64,000 nucleotides of DNA from Archaeoglobus sp. UBA230 (GCA_002507545.1 DAVR01000004.1:40798-104797), one strand, 5' to 3'; positions 43,233 to 53,614 are shown, numbered from the stretch's first letter. Translations and numbers: made by a program. The notes: generated by a model from the letters alone, not told the origin.

Positions 43233-44035
43233 CCCGCGGCCTTTTTCATAATGTCATTCACAAGAGCCACACCCCTTGGTGTGAGCTCAATCTCCTTCCT
43301 TATTTTCACAACTCTCGCCAAACCCATATTGACGAGCTTGTCATACAACTCGTTCAGCTCCTCAGTAGTGATACCCAAGATAGACTCGACTCCAACAGAG
43401 TCAACTCCTGTGTAGACCATTGTCAGAATTTGCTCTTCGAGTTCTGACAACTTATCCTTGGGCTTCTGGCTCTCAATAATGTTCTGGATGTAGTTCTCCA
43501 GCATCTCAAGGGTTGTTTCTGGACAAAGAACAAAGCTCGTTATGACCTCTCCGTTCTCAACATGCGTTAGAACCAGCACGACCCTCTGCTTTTTTCCTAC
43601 AGTCCTTACGTCCTTCCCGACAGAGCCCAGATTCTGGATAGCGATTCTGATCTGCTTTGAAGGTGAGAGAAACCACAGAGCCTCGTCAGTGATGCTCAGA
43701 TATCCCTTATCCCACTTGGTATCCTTGACAACTACACCACCACGGGTGGCTGGGGAAAGAAAGTATACTGCAAACCTATCCGATTTTAGGTTGAAAGCCA
43801 GATATCTGAAAATCTGATCCTGTTTTTTCCCGAAGTTGATGTAATAATTTTGGTTATCTTTCTTTATTCTGACAACTGTTTTCCCCTCGTAAGTAAGTTT
43901 CTCTAAGTCCTGTATCTCTTTGAAGGGAACCGTCAAGCCTGCAAAGGATATTGCATTCTCAGTTATTACCGCCTCGCCCCCTCTCCACCCGCCATCAAAG
44001 TACTCTACTGGCAGTTTCAGGACTTTGTTGCTCAT
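43229..44035 (-). CDS. cheF: Archaeal chemotaxis adaptor CheF (DUF439)
   Basis: The 268-residue protein begins with two beta-rich PH-like halves (GEAVITENAISFAGLTVPF and GYLSITDEALWFLSPSKQI) and ends in a winged-helix-like domain (LEEQILTMVYTGVDS to TPRGVALVNDIMKK). This is the CheF architecture, an archaea-only protein shown in haloarchaea to bind CheY, CheD and the archaellum accessory proteins. Its place between cheW and cheY fits. It marks this Che system as archaellum-controlling. Confidence 0.92.
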   Translation of the reverse strand: MSNKVLKLPVEYFDGGWRGGEAVITENAISFAGLTVPFKEIQDLEKLTYEGKTVVRIKKDNQNYYINFGKKQDQIFRYLAFNLKSDRFAVYFLSPATRGGVVVKDTKWDKGYLSITDEALWFLSPSKQIRIAIQNLGSVGKDVRTVGKKQRVVLVLTHVENGEVITSFVLCPETTLEMLENYIQNIIESQKPKDKLSELEEQILTMVYTGVDSVGVESILGITTEELNELYDKLVNMGLARVVKIRKEIELTPRGVALVNDIMKKAAG

Positions 44036-44044
44036 AACCTACCA

Positions 44045-44524
44045 CTATCCCCTGAATCTCTCCACCTCGTCCTCACTCAAAACCTTATTCAGATCTATCA
44101 TTATCAGCAGCCCATCAGGAAGCTTCCCCACTCCTTTGAGGAACTTTGCCTCCTCCCTGGCGGTTATTATACTCGGCAAATCCTCGATGTCTGCTGTAGA
44201 AAGATACTTGACTTCATTAACTGTATCCACCATCATCCCAATTACAGCATTATCGAACTCTACCACGATAATTCTTGTATTGTTGTCAATCGGCTTTGAC
44301 TCCATTCCGAAGCGCTTTCGGAGGTTGATGATTGTTGTGATTTGCCCTCTGAGATTGATCACACCTTCAACATAATCTGGAGCGTTGGGGATTCTGGTTA
44401 TCTGAGAGGGACGAATGATCTCCCTCACCTGAGATATATCCACACCGTATCTCTCATCTCCAAGATTGAACACTATTACCTGAACCGTATCACCTCCCCT
44501 TATCTGAACGGACTCGCCCTGCAT
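44045..44524 (-). CDS. cheW: Chemotaxis coupling protein CheW, copy 2
   Basis: The 159-residue CheW has [40 protein letters not shown] and LLIMIDLNKVL. It begins behind GAGGTGATACACC and follows the five-PAS transducer by 28 bp, its likely partner. It is nearest to the other CheW in this window, suggesting duplication of an MCP-CheW unit. Confidence 0.95.
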   Translation of the reverse strand: MQGESVQIRGGDTVQVIVFNLGDERYGVDISQVREIIRPSQITRIPNAPDYVEGVINLRGQITTIINLRKRFGMESKPIDNNTRIIVVEFDNAVIGMMVDTVNEVKYLSTADIEDLPSIITAREEAKFLKGVGKLPDGLLIMIDLNKVLSEDEVERFRG

Positions 44525-44552
44525 GGTGTATCACCTCATAAAAAGGGGAAAA

Positions 44553-47500
44553 TTATTTTCCATCAACTCTATCTCCACCATTCGCCATTGTCTCTGCATA
44601 GCTCTCCGACACATCCACCCCTTCAGAGTCAAACACCTTAAAGTTCTCCAAGATTATCTGAAGTGTTTCTGTTGCGATTTTGTTCATCCTCTCCATTACC
44701 ATGCTGACCTGCTGCACCGCTGCCGTCTGCTCCTCTATTGCAGCAGAAGTTTCTTCGCTGCTTGCAGCGTTCTCTTCTGCTGTAGATGCGACCTCTTCGA
44801 AGTTTCTCGCCAGTTGCTCTATCTTGCCGAATCCTACCTCAACGCTTTCTGCAACCTGTTTCAGCATCTCATTTATCCTGTTAACAGATTCGGCTATTTC
44901 CCCAGCCCTGGCTAAGGCATTCTCTATACCCTCACTTCCCTGCAGACTACTCTCCTTAACTTTTCTCGTAGCCTCTATAACCTTCTTCGTCTCCTCTTGG
45001 ACATTCCTGACTATTTCATCTATCTCCTCAGTGCTCTTCCTGCTCTCCTCTGCAAGCTTTCTCACCTCATCGGCAACAACGGCAAACCCTCTGCCGTGCT
45101 CTCCTGCTCTTGCAGCCTCTATAGCCGCATTCAAAGCGAGGAGGTTGGTTTGGTCTGCGATAGACTTTATTCTTTCCGTGACTTTTCCTATGTTCCTTAC
45201 CGTGACTTCTAAGGTTTCCACAACCTTTGCAGCATTCTCTACTTCTTCAACAATAGTTTTCATTATTTCAAGGGCCTTTGCCCCCTCTTTCCTTGCCATC
45301 GTCGCGTTTTCTGCTGCCTCAGAAGCGAAGTTTGCAGATTCTTCGGATTTAACACTGAGTTCTTTGAAAATTTGCTCAGCTGCCTTCAACTCTGCAGTTG
45401 ACGCGTTAGCCAACCTCGAAAGGTTTTCACTTCCCGTGGCGATTTGCTGGGAGGCTGAGCTAATCTGCTGCATTCCTGCATTCATCTGATTTACAGCTTC
45501 ATGAGCCTCTCTCACTTGGTTGGCAGTTTCCTTCATATCCTCAGCGAGACTTCTTATAATTTCATTTAGCCTCTCTGTGAATTCGTTGAAGATGTCGAAG
45601 GTCTCCCCGAATTCGTCATCCTTTATCTTCTCAAGTCTGACACTTAGATTGCCAGCCTGCAGTTCTCTAATCCCATTGCTGAGCATGTTGAGGCATTTAT
45701 CGGTGTAGGCAAGCATTTCTTCGATTTCTTTCTCTTTCTCTTTTATCTCCGTCAAATCAACTACGTACTCAACACAACCTGTGACTTTGCCGCTATCATC
45801 TACAAGCGGTGTTCCAACGTACATTATTGGTATCTCTTTTCCTCCGGGTCGTGCGATAGTCTCTGCACTTATCGCCTCCTTCTCCGACATCGCTCTTGCA
45901 CAAGCACATTTTTCGGTTCTGCAGTTTTCAGTTCTGAAGAGGTCGTAACATTTTCTACCGATAATTTGATCCTTTGCTATACCAAGAACTTCCTCTGCTG
46001 CACGATTTGCAGTAAGGATTGTAAACTCGGGGTCTATTTTTATGACAGGTGCACCAACTCCATCTAACACCTCTTGAACTTCTTTTTCTTTCTTCTTGAC
46101 CTCAGTAAGGTCTTCAATAGTCTCAACAACTCCAAGGATTTTGCCCTTTTCATCATATACTGGTGCTGCTGTAGCCCTTACATAGCTCCTCTTTCCAACT
46201 TTTGGCAGTTCTATCCATGTTTCAACAACAAAAGCTCCTTCGAGGCTCGGGTGCTTTTTGACAATGTCGTAGTATCTGTGTGCATCTTCTGGATTGTCGA
46301 GGACTATATCTGCGAGTACTGGTCTTTGAGAGTCGTAGAAGGGATACCAAGTATTTGTAGTCCCCACAAGCTCTTCTGCTTTAACACCCGTGAGCTCTTC
46401 AGCGGCCTTATTCCAGTGCGTTATTCTATGCTCAATATCCACAACAAAAGTCGGTACTGGTATTTTGTCCATCACCTCTGCCATCTCTCTTTCTTTCCTC
46501 TTGATCTCGCTTATATCCTTCAGGAACACGATAGCCCCTTCAAGTTTACCGTCAACCCATCTCGGAGAGACATTAACGAGAACAGGAATAGTACTGCCAT
46601 CTGCAACTCTAATCGTTGCTTCAACATCCATCACAGCCTCTCCAGCCTCCATGGCTTCAATGGTTGCCCTGCAAACCTGACAGTCATCGTCAAGTGCAAA
46701 CAGGTCTTTAGCCCGCTTCCTAACTGCATAATCTGCCGTGTAACCCGTCAGCTTTTCAGCCTGTCTGCTCCATTTAATTATACGACGATCTCTGTCAATA
46801 ACATAGAATGCATCTGGAATACCCTTCATGATTGACTCGATTTCCGCAACAGTACTCTTGAGCTCATCCTCCTTTCTCTTCATATCGCTGATGTCGTAGA
46901 ATACTTCAATGTATCCGGCAAACTCCCCGTTAACATACACCGGATAAACAGACACAGAAGCGATGAATGCTTCACCACTCTTTGGAATGAGCTTTAACTC
47001 AATGTTCTCGACCTTCTCTCTGTTCTTTATCGCTCTTACAAGCTCTCTGGCCCTTTCGACGTAATCCTCATGAGCGACCGCAACGTCTGCTGGTTTGAAT
47101 CCAACAAGCTCATCGGCGCTCTCGAAACCTGCCAGCTTTGCAGCGTTGTTGTTCGCGTACTTTATGACGCCACTCTCATCAACAAACAGCACGTATGTTG
47201 GCAAGTTCTTGAACACTTCCTTTACAAGCTCGTATGCTCTCTTTACCTCCTCTTCTTTCTTTTTCTGCTCCGTTATGTCTATGAAAAAGTCTATCATCCC
47301 GGCGAACTCTCCGTCAACGTATACCGGTGCGCATGATGTCAGTATTGGCATTGATTTACCGGTTTTGACTTCCAGGAACCCCTCTTTTCCTTCAATTTTC
47401 ATTTTGTTCTCGAATGCCAGCTCTACGAATGTTTTTCCACCTGCAGCAAGATTTTTTGCAATCTCAGACGGTCTTTTACCCACTAAATCCGCTACGTCTC

Positions 47501-47786
47501 CTCCGTAGACTTCGGCAGCATACTCATTTATGTGCTCTATAACTCCCTGCCTGTTTAAGAACAGAACAAAGGCTGGTTTTGGAATCTGCCTTATAAGCTC
47601 ATTTATGAACTTCTTCATCCTTTCCAGTTCCATTTCCTTCTCTGTCAGCTGTTCCTTCAACATCTCAATTTTTTCTCTTTCTTCCTTGCAATCACTCTTT
47701 GCTGCTTTTTCCACGAGAGCCTTTAGCTTCACTACTGACTCATCATTTCCTAACACCGACAAAAGTTGATTTAGCTCTTCATTCAT
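44553..47786 (-). CDS. Soluble chemotaxis transducer with five PAS domains
   Basis: The 1077-residue transducer has no TM helix. After an N-terminal coiled coil, five PAS/PAC modules follow (roughly 65-180, 185-305, 310-430, 435-560 and 560-680), each ended by a DIT/DIS/DLT-E-x-KxKE linker. A HAMP-like segment ([17 protein letters not shown]) and the signalling domain with the receptor tip complete it. PAS3 has DDDCQVC and PAS5 has [13 protein letters not shown] and EKCACARAM, cysteine clusters that could bind metal, heme or an Fe-S cluster. A role as cytoplasmic redox or energy sensor is inferred. It leads the Che operon. Confidence 0.92.
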   Translation of the reverse strand: MNEELNQLLSVLGNDESVVKLKALVEKAAKSDCKEEREKIEMLKEQLTEKEMELERMKKFINELIRQIPKPAFVLFLNRQGVIEHINEYAAEVYGGDVADLVGKRPSEIAKNLAAGGKTFVELAFENKMKIEGKEGFLEVKTGKSMPILTSCAPVYVDGEFAGMIDFFIDITEQKKKEEEVKRAYELVKEVFKNLPTYVLFVDESGVIKYANNNAAKLAGFESADELVGFKPADVAVAHEDYVERARELVRAIKNREKVENIELKLIPKSGEAFIASVSVYPVYVNGEFAGYIEVFYDISDMKRKEDELKSTVAEIESIMKGIPDAFYVIDRDRRIIKWSRQAEKLTGYTADYAVRKRAKDLFALDDDCQVCRATIEAMEAGEAVMDVEATIRVADGSTIPVLVNVSPRWVDGKLEGAIVFLKDISEIKRKEREMAEVMDKIPVPTFVVDIEHRITHWNKAAEELTGVKAEELVGTTNTWYPFYDSQRPVLADIVLDNPEDAHRYYDIVKKHPSLEGAFVVETWIELPKVGKRSYVRATAAPVYDEKGKILGVVETIEDLTEVKKKEKEVQEVLDGVGAPVIKIDPEFTILTANRAAEEVLGIAKDQIIGRKCYDLFRTENCRTEKCACARAMSEKEAISAETIARPGGKEIPIMYVGTPLVDDSGKVTGCVEYVVDLTEIKEKEKEIEEMLAYTDKCLNMLSNGIRELQAGNLSVRLEKIKDDEFGETFDIFNEFTERLNEIIRSLAEDMKETANQVREAHEAVNQMNAGMQQISSASQQIATGSENLSRLANASTAELKAAEQIFKELSVKSEESANFASEAAENATMARKEGAKALEIMKTIVEEVENAAKVVETLEVTVRNIGKVTERIKSIADQTNLLALNAAIEAARAGEHGRGFAVVADEVRKLAEESRKSTEEIDEIVRNVQEETKKVIEATRKVKESSLQGSEGIENALARAGEIAESVNRINEMLKQVAESVEVGFGKIEQLARNFEEVASTAEENAASSEETSAAIEEQTAAVQQVSMVMERMNKIATETLQIILENFKVFDSEGVDVSESYAETMANGGDRVDGK
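45021..45161 (-). repeat. 141-bp identical tract, copy in five-PAS transducer
   Basis: Identical base for base with 34694-34834. See that entry. Confidence 0.9.
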
Positions 47787-47833
47787 TCATTACCACCGAT
47801 AGTGCTTGTCGAAAATAAAAAATAAAATTTTCT

Positions 47834-47842
47834 CTATAAAGT
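47834..47842 (-). promoter_or_regulatory. Putative TATA box of the tlp-che operon
   Basis: On the minus strand ACTTTATAG lies about 50 bp before ATG 47786, leaving a leader that holds GGTGGTA. A near-palindrome TTCCTAATTAGAAA (47847-47860) lies just upstream of it. The 158-bp gap to the archaellum operon end holds nothing else I can name. Confidence 0.4.
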
Positions 47843-47944
47843 AAAATTCCTAATTAGAAAATTCAAAAGTGAAATTAGATTTTGAAAAATGTTTTCTTGA
47901 AAAATTTTATTTATGCTATAAGTTTAACGAGTCTACACCAACGA

Positions 47945-48610
47945 TTAGGAAAGTATCTTCTCATAAGCTCTTTTTGTTGAAATTTCAGCATCTCCGAGGT
48001 CATCAAGAACTTTTTTCATTTTTTCAGCACTCTCTCGTATCATTTTAATCCCCTTACCTAATCCAATTTCATTTTCAAGCTCTGTAACACCAAGAATTAC
48101 TGCCAAGGGATTTCTCAGACGATCTGCAAGAAATTGAAAGTACTCCAAATTCGCCTCAAGTCTTTTTACCATACCCTCCACTGCTTTTCTGTTTTCAAAG
48201 TGCTCAATTGCCCTTGAAAGCACTACGGTCATATCCTTCAAAATTTGAACGATCTCTTCATAGTTTTCTGTAAGAAATAAATATACTGCAGAATTCTCAC
48301 AAATTGGTATGGTTAGAAGATATTTGTGATTAAAATTTTTACATGAGCACTCTTTAACATTTACAAAACCAAATCTCTTTGGTTGATAGTTGAGATACTT
48401 GCAACTCATGACATCCTCATCCATGCGGTAGTATTCTCCAGTTTTGTCTGAGATTACAACAGCCGTACAGAGTTCGTTGTCAAAAACAATGTCTGCAAAG
48501 AACTTTATCATTTCTTCTCTACTGTTGTATATCCATATGTAGCTCGAAAAGGTAAATGCGGTGAATAACATTTCATTCAGTTTTTTCAGATAATCTAATT
48601 CAGAACACAC
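47945..48610 (-). CDS. Degenerate histidine-kinase-like protein at the end of the archaellum operon
   Basis: The 221-residue protein has a GAF-like N-terminal part (about 20-140), including a cysteine group with CKYL and ECSCKNF, and a HisKA-like helix pair at 150-215 with LADRLRNPLAVILG. The usual phospho-accepting His of the xxHELRNPL motif is replaced (Asp), and no ATPase domain follows, so it cannot be an ordinary kinase. It may dimerise with, or compete against, a true kinase. GTG 48610 overlaps the upstream stop by 1 bp, so it is translated as part of the archaellum operon. Confidence 0.75.
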   Translation of the reverse strand: MCSELDYLKKLNEMLFTAFTFSSYIWIYNSREEMIKFFADIVFDNELCTAVVISDKTGEYYRMDEDVMSCKYLNYQPKRFGFVNVKECSCKNFNHKYLLTIPICENSAVYLFLTENYEEIVQILKDMTVVLSRAIEHFENRKAVEGMVKRLEANLEYFQFLADRLRNPLAVILGVTELENEIGLGKGIKMIRESAEKMKKVLDDLGDAEISTKRAYEKILS

Positions 48611-49242
48611 TATCTCACGCTCGGCAAAGCTTTTAACCTTTGAATTGCTTCCTGTAGCTCTCTCTCAAGCTCCTCAGCAGAGAACTTCTGCCCCTTGAGG
48701 TCTCTCAAAAGGTCAATTTCCTCCTCCTCCTTCACCTCAACTTCCTTTGCAAGGCTTGAAATCAGGTCATCTTCTTCGTCGAACTCGATCTCCTCCTCTT
48801 CCTCATACTCCTCCTCTACATCCTCGTTTTCCTCTAAGTGCTCATCAGTGAGGCTGATTTCACCCTCAAAGTCCATATCGAGGTCTGAATTCAGCTCAGG
48901 TAGGTCTGGAACATCAGGAAGCTGCGTGTCTTCAGAAATTTCTGAATTGGCTGTTATTTTGCTGGCTGTTTCCATCTCTTCGAGAAGATTCTCATCAAGT
49001 TGAACAGTTTTTGTCACATCATCTAATGGAGTTGCCTTCTCACTCTCTTTTTTGCTTACACCAGCAGAGACAACTTCATCCAGTTTCTCATCAATTTCTC
49101 TTAGCTTCTCCTCCACCTCCTTCTTTTTCAAAAACTTGGGTAGTTTAAACACACCCAACTCAATCTTTCCAACCCTTTCATGGATGTAGGGAAGGGCCAA
49201 GACGATTGCCGCAAAGACAACACCAATTACCATCTCAATCAT
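48610..49242 (-). CDS. TM-anchored acidic protein in the archaellum operon
   Basis: The 210-residue protein has one N-terminal TM helix (IEMVIGVVFAAIVLALPYI), a basic stretch (KLPKFLKKKEVEEK), a coiled-coil-prone segment and a long very acidic region (about 95-180, many Glu/Asp runs), then a helical tail. I do not recognise a family. Its gene position right after arlJ, a perfect AGGAGGTGAT ribosome site and cotranscription suggest a motor accessory. The layout (TM plus cytoplasmic coiled coil) resembles crenarchaeal ArlX, which rings the motor, but no sequence similarity is claimed. Confidence 0.75.
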   Translation of the reverse strand: MIEMVIGVVFAAIVLALPYIHERVGKIELGVFKLPKFLKKKEVEEKLREIDEKLDEVVSAGVSKKESEKATPLDDVTKTVQLDENLLEEMETASKITANSEISEDTQLPDVPDLPELNSDLDMDFEGEISLTDEHLEENEDVEEEYEEEEEIEFDEEDDLISSLAKEVEVKEEEEIDLLRDLKGQKFSAEELERELQEAIQRLKALPSVR

Positions 49243-49254
49243 CCTATCACCTCC

Positions 49255-50907
49255 TCATGTTTCTACAAATGATGGGAGTGTAAACGCCCACTTCACAACA
49301 GGTGGAACTACAAGCATGAGTACTCCTGACAGGATTAGGAAGATTGAACCGTAGAAAAGATACATGTATCTCCCCCCACCCCTAACCACATTTGCTGCGA
49401 GCATGTTGGCAATTGTTAGGGACAAAATAATCCAGAGAGAATACTGATCAAGAAACTCGACGGGAATTTTTGAAAATATCCCTATGTTCAAACCCTGCAA
49501 ACCTCCCGGAACTTTGCTAAAAACCTCTCCTGTGCTAACACCTCCAAGTTGTGTCGCGAACAGATTGGATATATAGTCTGAGAACACTGTAAGAATCTGA
49601 GTTATGAAAAGGATTAAAGCGACCATGGCTATGTGTAATGGAATTATTAAGTTTACAAATCCTGAAGAGATAAGGTCTCTTTTAAGCCTTAGTAGAACCA
49701 TTTCCAGATTTGATGAGGACACGATCTCCCCCACAACGTCAGCATCCCCACCGAGGTCTATGGCATCTACAAATATTGCAGTTAGCTTGTTTATAAGGTA
49801 GCTCCCACTCTCTCCCGTGAATTTCTCCCATGAAATCTTAGGATCAAGACCCATAGATAGTCTCCGGTATAGTTGCAAAACAAGGTCCTTAAGTTCTCCA
49901 AGATTTTTTTGGTCAATTCTGCTTAGAGCATCGGAAATAGATACACCAGCTCCTGCTTTTATTGCTCCAAGACTTCTGATGAATGAAGTAAATGCCTCAT
50001 CCCTCATACTAATCTTTTTGTCATCTATCCTGCCGATAATCCCAATAGGTAACATTACAATCCCGGCAATCAAAAACCCAAGTCCTTTCAAATCAATCCC
50101 AGGAGGAATTATCCCTAACCCCTCACCTTTAGTCTGCATGCTTAGAAAGCTTGGTATAAGGGTAAGAATGACAATGGAGATCAGTGCTAGTGGAATAAGA
50201 AGGGGGGATAGTCGTGAAATTACCTTCTGTTCTTTCGATTTAATTTTGCTGTCATGAACTTTTCTATCTTTCGGCACTGCTTTGAAAAGCATGAAAACCC
50301 CGAACATGGCAATTGCAAAATTCCCCATCGCCGAGACGATCAATGTTGATGATGGATCACCTGAACTGTATATGACAACTGAAAGCAGAATTACAACAGA
50401 AATCAGAGATGCTGAGACGAGCAGAGATGCGTAGGCATCACTCCACTTTCTCAGACTCTCGAGGTTTCTTTCATACTCGTCTTTTCTTACAGTCTTGAAG
50501 GTTCTCCATTCTCTCTCCAGAAACTCGTTATCGGGTTCCCCAGCAGCAATTGCATTTGCCATTCTGTTAAATAGTCTCCTCAGCCTCTCATGCTTTATTT
50601 TCTCAGCAACAAGTTCGCACGCTGTTGCATAATCATAATGCCATTTCTGCGTCAAGTCCTTGACCTTCCTGAAGTATCTGCTTGGAGAGTACTCCTCTTT
50701 CTCAGAAATCATCTCAAATATCTTGTCTCTACTCAGATTTGCTGTCGAGAGGGAAGCCATGTAGGTTAGGGTGAAGAGCAAGTCATTATCCATCAGAAGG
50801 TCTCTTCCCGAACTTCTGAAAATTTCCAGTATTCTGCTCAACCCTGGCAGTTTTCCGAACTTTGTGCTGAAAGAAGTTTTTGAAACTCTGACCGTGCCGA
50901 AGCCCAT
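49255..50907 (-). CDS. arlJ: Archaellum membrane platform protein ArlJ (FlaJ)
   Basis: From ATG 50907 (550 residues) behind GAGGTGG; a GTG at 50922 is in frame but lies within the arlI end. It has two cytoplasmic T2SF-type helical domains (about 60-170 and 305-400) and about eight to nine TM helices, including the final hydrophobic hairpins. ArlJ is the platform on which ArlI works to assemble and rotate the filament. It overlaps nothing and follows arlI directly. Confidence 0.93.
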   Translation of the reverse strand: MGFGTVRVSKTSFSTKFGKLPGLSRILEIFRSSGRDLLMDNDLLFTLTYMASLSTANLSRDKIFEMISEKEEYSPSRYFRKVKDLTQKWHYDYATACELVAEKIKHERLRRLFNRMANAIAAGEPDNEFLEREWRTFKTVRKDEYERNLESLRKWSDAYASLLVSASLISVVILLSVVIYSSGDPSSTLIVSAMGNFAIAMFGVFMLFKAVPKDRKVHDSKIKSKEQKVISRLSPLLIPLALISIVILTLIPSFLSMQTKGEGLGIIPPGIDLKGLGFLIAGIVMLPIGIIGRIDDKKISMRDEAFTSFIRSLGAIKAGAGVSISDALSRIDQKNLGELKDLVLQLYRRLSMGLDPKISWEKFTGESGSYLINKLTAIFVDAIDLGGDADVVGEIVSSSNLEMVLLRLKRDLISSGFVNLIIPLHIAMVALILFITQILTVFSDYISNLFATQLGGVSTGEVFSKVPGGLQGLNIGIFSKIPVEFLDQYSLWIILSLTIANMLAANVVRGGGRYMYLFYGSIFLILSGVLMLVVPPVVKWAFTLPSFVET

Positions 50908-50918
50908 TTTAACCCACC

Positions 50919-52793
50919 TCACACTTTAATGCTAAGTAGTCCACTCTTGTATATCTTTGAAATTGCCTTGAAAAACTCGTAAAAGTCTCTAACACCCTCT
51001 TCATCAAGCTTTTTCAGAATCTTAGCTCGTTTTTCCACTTCTTCATAAATCAGCTTTTTCTTATTTGGTGGAATTCCAAGCCTTGTGGCTATTTTTTGCT
51101 CTAAAATATACGAGCTTCCGTATCCTGTAAAAACGTGAGTATCAGTTACAGGGTCCCACTGGAAGACCTCAATAAACGATACACCACCCTTCTGAGGGTT
51201 GTAGCCAACAATCTCGCTAACGCTAAGAACCCTCCTGACAAGCTTTCCATCCGGTCTTCTCACAGCACTCTGAATAACCACAAAGTTCAGATTGTCAATA
51301 AACGTTTTTGGAACACTGATTGGTTCTGTAGTCAATCTCTGAATGAGCTTCTCAACCGTTGCAGCATGGAATGTTGACATGACTGGGTGGCCTGTCTGCA
51401 TAGCTTGGAATGCAATATTACCCTCAACACCTCTGATCTCTCCAACGAGGATGTAGTTGGGTCTCTGCCTCAATGCAGCCTTTAGAAGGTCAAACATTGT
51501 AACGTCGCTGGTTCCGCCACCTTCCCTAATGCCCCCCGCTCTTGTGCTACCTCTGGTTACCTCCCTAGTCCAGTTTTTATGGGGTACCTGAAGTTCGGGA
51601 GTGTCCTCGATTGAGACAATCTTCGCCTCAGGTCTTATGAAGGCCGTGATAGCGTTTAGTAGCGTTGTCTTACCGCTCGCAGTTTCACCACAAATGAATC
51701 CACTCATACCTTCGCTGATGAGTAGCCAGAGATAGCCAGCAATCATGTAATCGAGTGAACCAAATTCGATGAGCTGGAGAACACTGAAAGGCGTCTCGTT
51801 GAACTTTCTGATGGTGAAGTTGCTTCCATTCTTGCTGATGTCGTTTCCAAACACAATGTTAATTCTGCTTCCATCAGGAAGAGTTGCATCCACAATTGGA
51901 TCTTTATACGTGACAGGCTTACCTATTCTTTCTGCAAGTCTTATTATGAATTTGTTAAGGGTTTCTTCATCTCTAAACTCTATTACACTCTTCAATCCTT
52001 TGAATATCTTGTGCTCTATGAATATCGGACCCAATCCACTACATGAGATATCCTCAATATACTTATCCCTGATGTACGGCTCAAGAATTCCGAGACCAAC
52101 CTTGTCCCTGATGAGGGCATATTCCAACGCTTTATACTGCTGAGGGGTCACCTTTAACTTATCTCTAAACCCATTCTTTCCGTTTCTACCAAAGAAGTTA
52201 AGTTTGAGCTTTGGTATCAGTCTAATCTCGGCTCGTGTGTTTTCTATAAAGTTTTCCTCCTCCTTGTCGGCAATTTCACAGACTTCTCTGAGCGCCTCTT
52301 TCAGTATTCTGATTTTCTCTTCATTGTCTTCTGGATCAAAGTCAACATCTGTGATATAATCCACCAATCTGGTCTCTACCTCTTTAAGCAACTCATCAAC
52401 GCCAGTCAGTAATGTTGGCTCTATTGGAATGTAGAAGTTCCTCATATCGTTTTTGTCAGGGTAAACATGGATGTAAATCTGTTCGTCAGCTGGATAAATG
52501 AGGTTTGGTCTGTCCATATCGCCATGCTTTTTCCTATCCAACTTGGGAACATACTTGGGTATGCCTATCTTGTCGAGGGGGAGAATATGGAGATACTCAA
52601 GGAGGTGAAGATTTTTCTGTACTTCCTTTTTCATCCTGTCTGGCAGTAACTTGTAAATCCCACATGTGGCCATATTCGTGTGGTCATGCTCCTCTTCAAG
52701 CGGTCTCGGTTTGAAGGGGAAATTAGCCACTACTCCCTGCTTTAATCCTTTGGGTTTGAAACTGAAATCTATTTTCGCCGATTCTGCCGCCAT
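50919..52793 (-). CDS. arlI: Archaellum motor ATPase ArlI (FlaI)
   Basis: The 624-residue type IV secretion-family ATPase has an N-terminal domain (about 1-220), then the PAS-like NTD2 with SCSGLGPIFIEHK, and the RecA-like motor with Walker A GETASGKTTLL near 369, an Asp box SIEDTPELQ, Walker B YILVGEIRG and the His box QTGHPVMSTFHA. It powers both assembly and rotation. It is longer than the usual about 550 residues, with an extended N terminus. The second ATPase at the right edge is a different paralogue. Confidence 0.95.
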   Translation of the reverse strand: MAAESAKIDFSFKPKGLKQGVVANFPFKPRPLEEEHDHTNMATCGIYKLLPDRMKKEVQKNLHLLEYLHILPLDKIGIPKYVPKLDRKKHGDMDRPNLIYPADEQIYIHVYPDKNDMRNFYIPIEPTLLTGVDELLKEVETRLVDYITDVDFDPEDNEEKIRILKEALREVCEIADKEEENFIENTRAEIRLIPKLKLNFFGRNGKNGFRDKLKVTPQQYKALEYALIRDKVGLGILEPYIRDKYIEDISCSGLGPIFIEHKIFKGLKSVIEFRDEETLNKFIIRLAERIGKPVTYKDPIVDATLPDGSRINIVFGNDISKNGSNFTIRKFNETPFSVLQLIEFGSLDYMIAGYLWLLISEGMSGFICGETASGKTTLLNAITAFIRPEAKIVSIEDTPELQVPHKNWTREVTRGSTRAGGIREGGGTSDVTMFDLLKAALRQRPNYILVGEIRGVEGNIAFQAMQTGHPVMSTFHAATVEKLIQRLTTEPISVPKTFIDNLNFVVIQSAVRRPDGKLVRRVLSVSEIVGYNPQKGGVSFIEVFQWDPVTDTHVFTGYGSSYILEQKIATRLGIPPNKKKLIYEEVEKRAKILKKLDEEGVRDFYEFFKAISKIYKSGLLSIKV

Positions 52794-52867
52794 ACTTACT
52801 CCCCCTCATTATTATTGTAATCGTAATTAACTACTAACTCTATGCACCTCATATTTGATATACTTTA

Positions 52868-53602
52868 CTATGCTCTTGCCTCCGAAATCGGTATTATCTT
52901 CAGTCCAAATCCCGGATGGACTTCGAAGCTCACTATATTTCCTGTTGTCTTCTTTGCACCTCTTATTTTAGCCACTTCAAGCACGCTGACGTACCTATCC
53001 CCAACCTGTTCTTTCCTGAGGAACAGATGACAATCGCATGCTGATCTAATTCTCACAAGAGTGTCTTCTTTGAATGCATGCTGGTGCAGAGTAATGAGAA
53101 CCGTCTTTCCACTATCACATAGATTTTTTAGCTTTGTTAAAAACTCCAGAACGTCATCTTCTGTGGAATAAGTTGTGAACATCGTTAGGGAGTCAATCAT
53201 CACAATATTCTCTCTTATTGCCTTTATGTGATTAGCAACGAGATTCAAGATACTCTTCATCTGTTCAGTACTCCACTCTATTCCCTCAAGATGCATTGGA
53301 AAAACTCTCAGATAACCCCACGCATAGAAATCTGATACGTCAAGGCTTAAAGATTCCATTTGCCTTAGGAAGCTCTTTATCGTGTTTTCTGTGGTATAAT
53401 ATGCGATGTTATGACCACTCATCAACCCCCCATATACGAACTGTTGACAGAGAACACTCTTTCCCGTGTCATTTTCTCCTTCTATGAGAGTTAGAGAGCC
53501 AAGTGGGATGCCCCCACCAAGCCTCTTGTCTATCTCGGTGTTTCCACTTGAAAGAATCTTTTTCTTTTTCTCCTCCTCTAAATCCATCAAACTTTCAACC
53601 AT
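52868..53602 (-). CDS. arlH: Archaellum ATP-binding protein ArlH (FlaH)
   Basis: ArlH is a RecA/KaiC-like protein that binds ATP and docks to ArlI. The 244 residues show Walker A GENDTGKS near 42-49, YYTTENT, and a Walker B with IVMIDSLTMF. The 74 bp between arlH and arlI hold T-rich sequence and the arlI ribosome site (GGGGGAG). Confidence 0.95.
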   Translation of the reverse strand: MVESLMDLEEEKKKKILSSGNTEIDKRLGGGIPLGSLTLIEGENDTGKSVLCQQFVYGGLMSGHNIAYYTTENTIKSFLRQMESLSLDVSDFYAWGYLRVFPMHLEGIEWSTEQMKSILNLVANHIKAIRENIVMIDSLTMFTTYSTEDDVLEFLTKLKNLCDSGKTVLITLHQHAFKEDTLVRIRSACDCHLFLRKEQVGDRYVSVLEVAKIRGAKKTTGNIVSFEVHPGFGLKIIPISEARA

Positions 53603-53614
53603 TTCACCACCCCC

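Noticed and set aside
44680..45489. 269-codon plus-strand frame, Ser/Ala-rich
   Set aside because: Antisense to the conserved MCP signalling domain; a similar frame exists over the other MCP, as expected from repeated Glu/Ala/Ser codons.
48695..49003. 102-codon Ser-rich plus-strand frame
   Set aside because: It mirrors the Glu/Asp-rich run of the TM-anchored acidic protein; low-complexity shadow.
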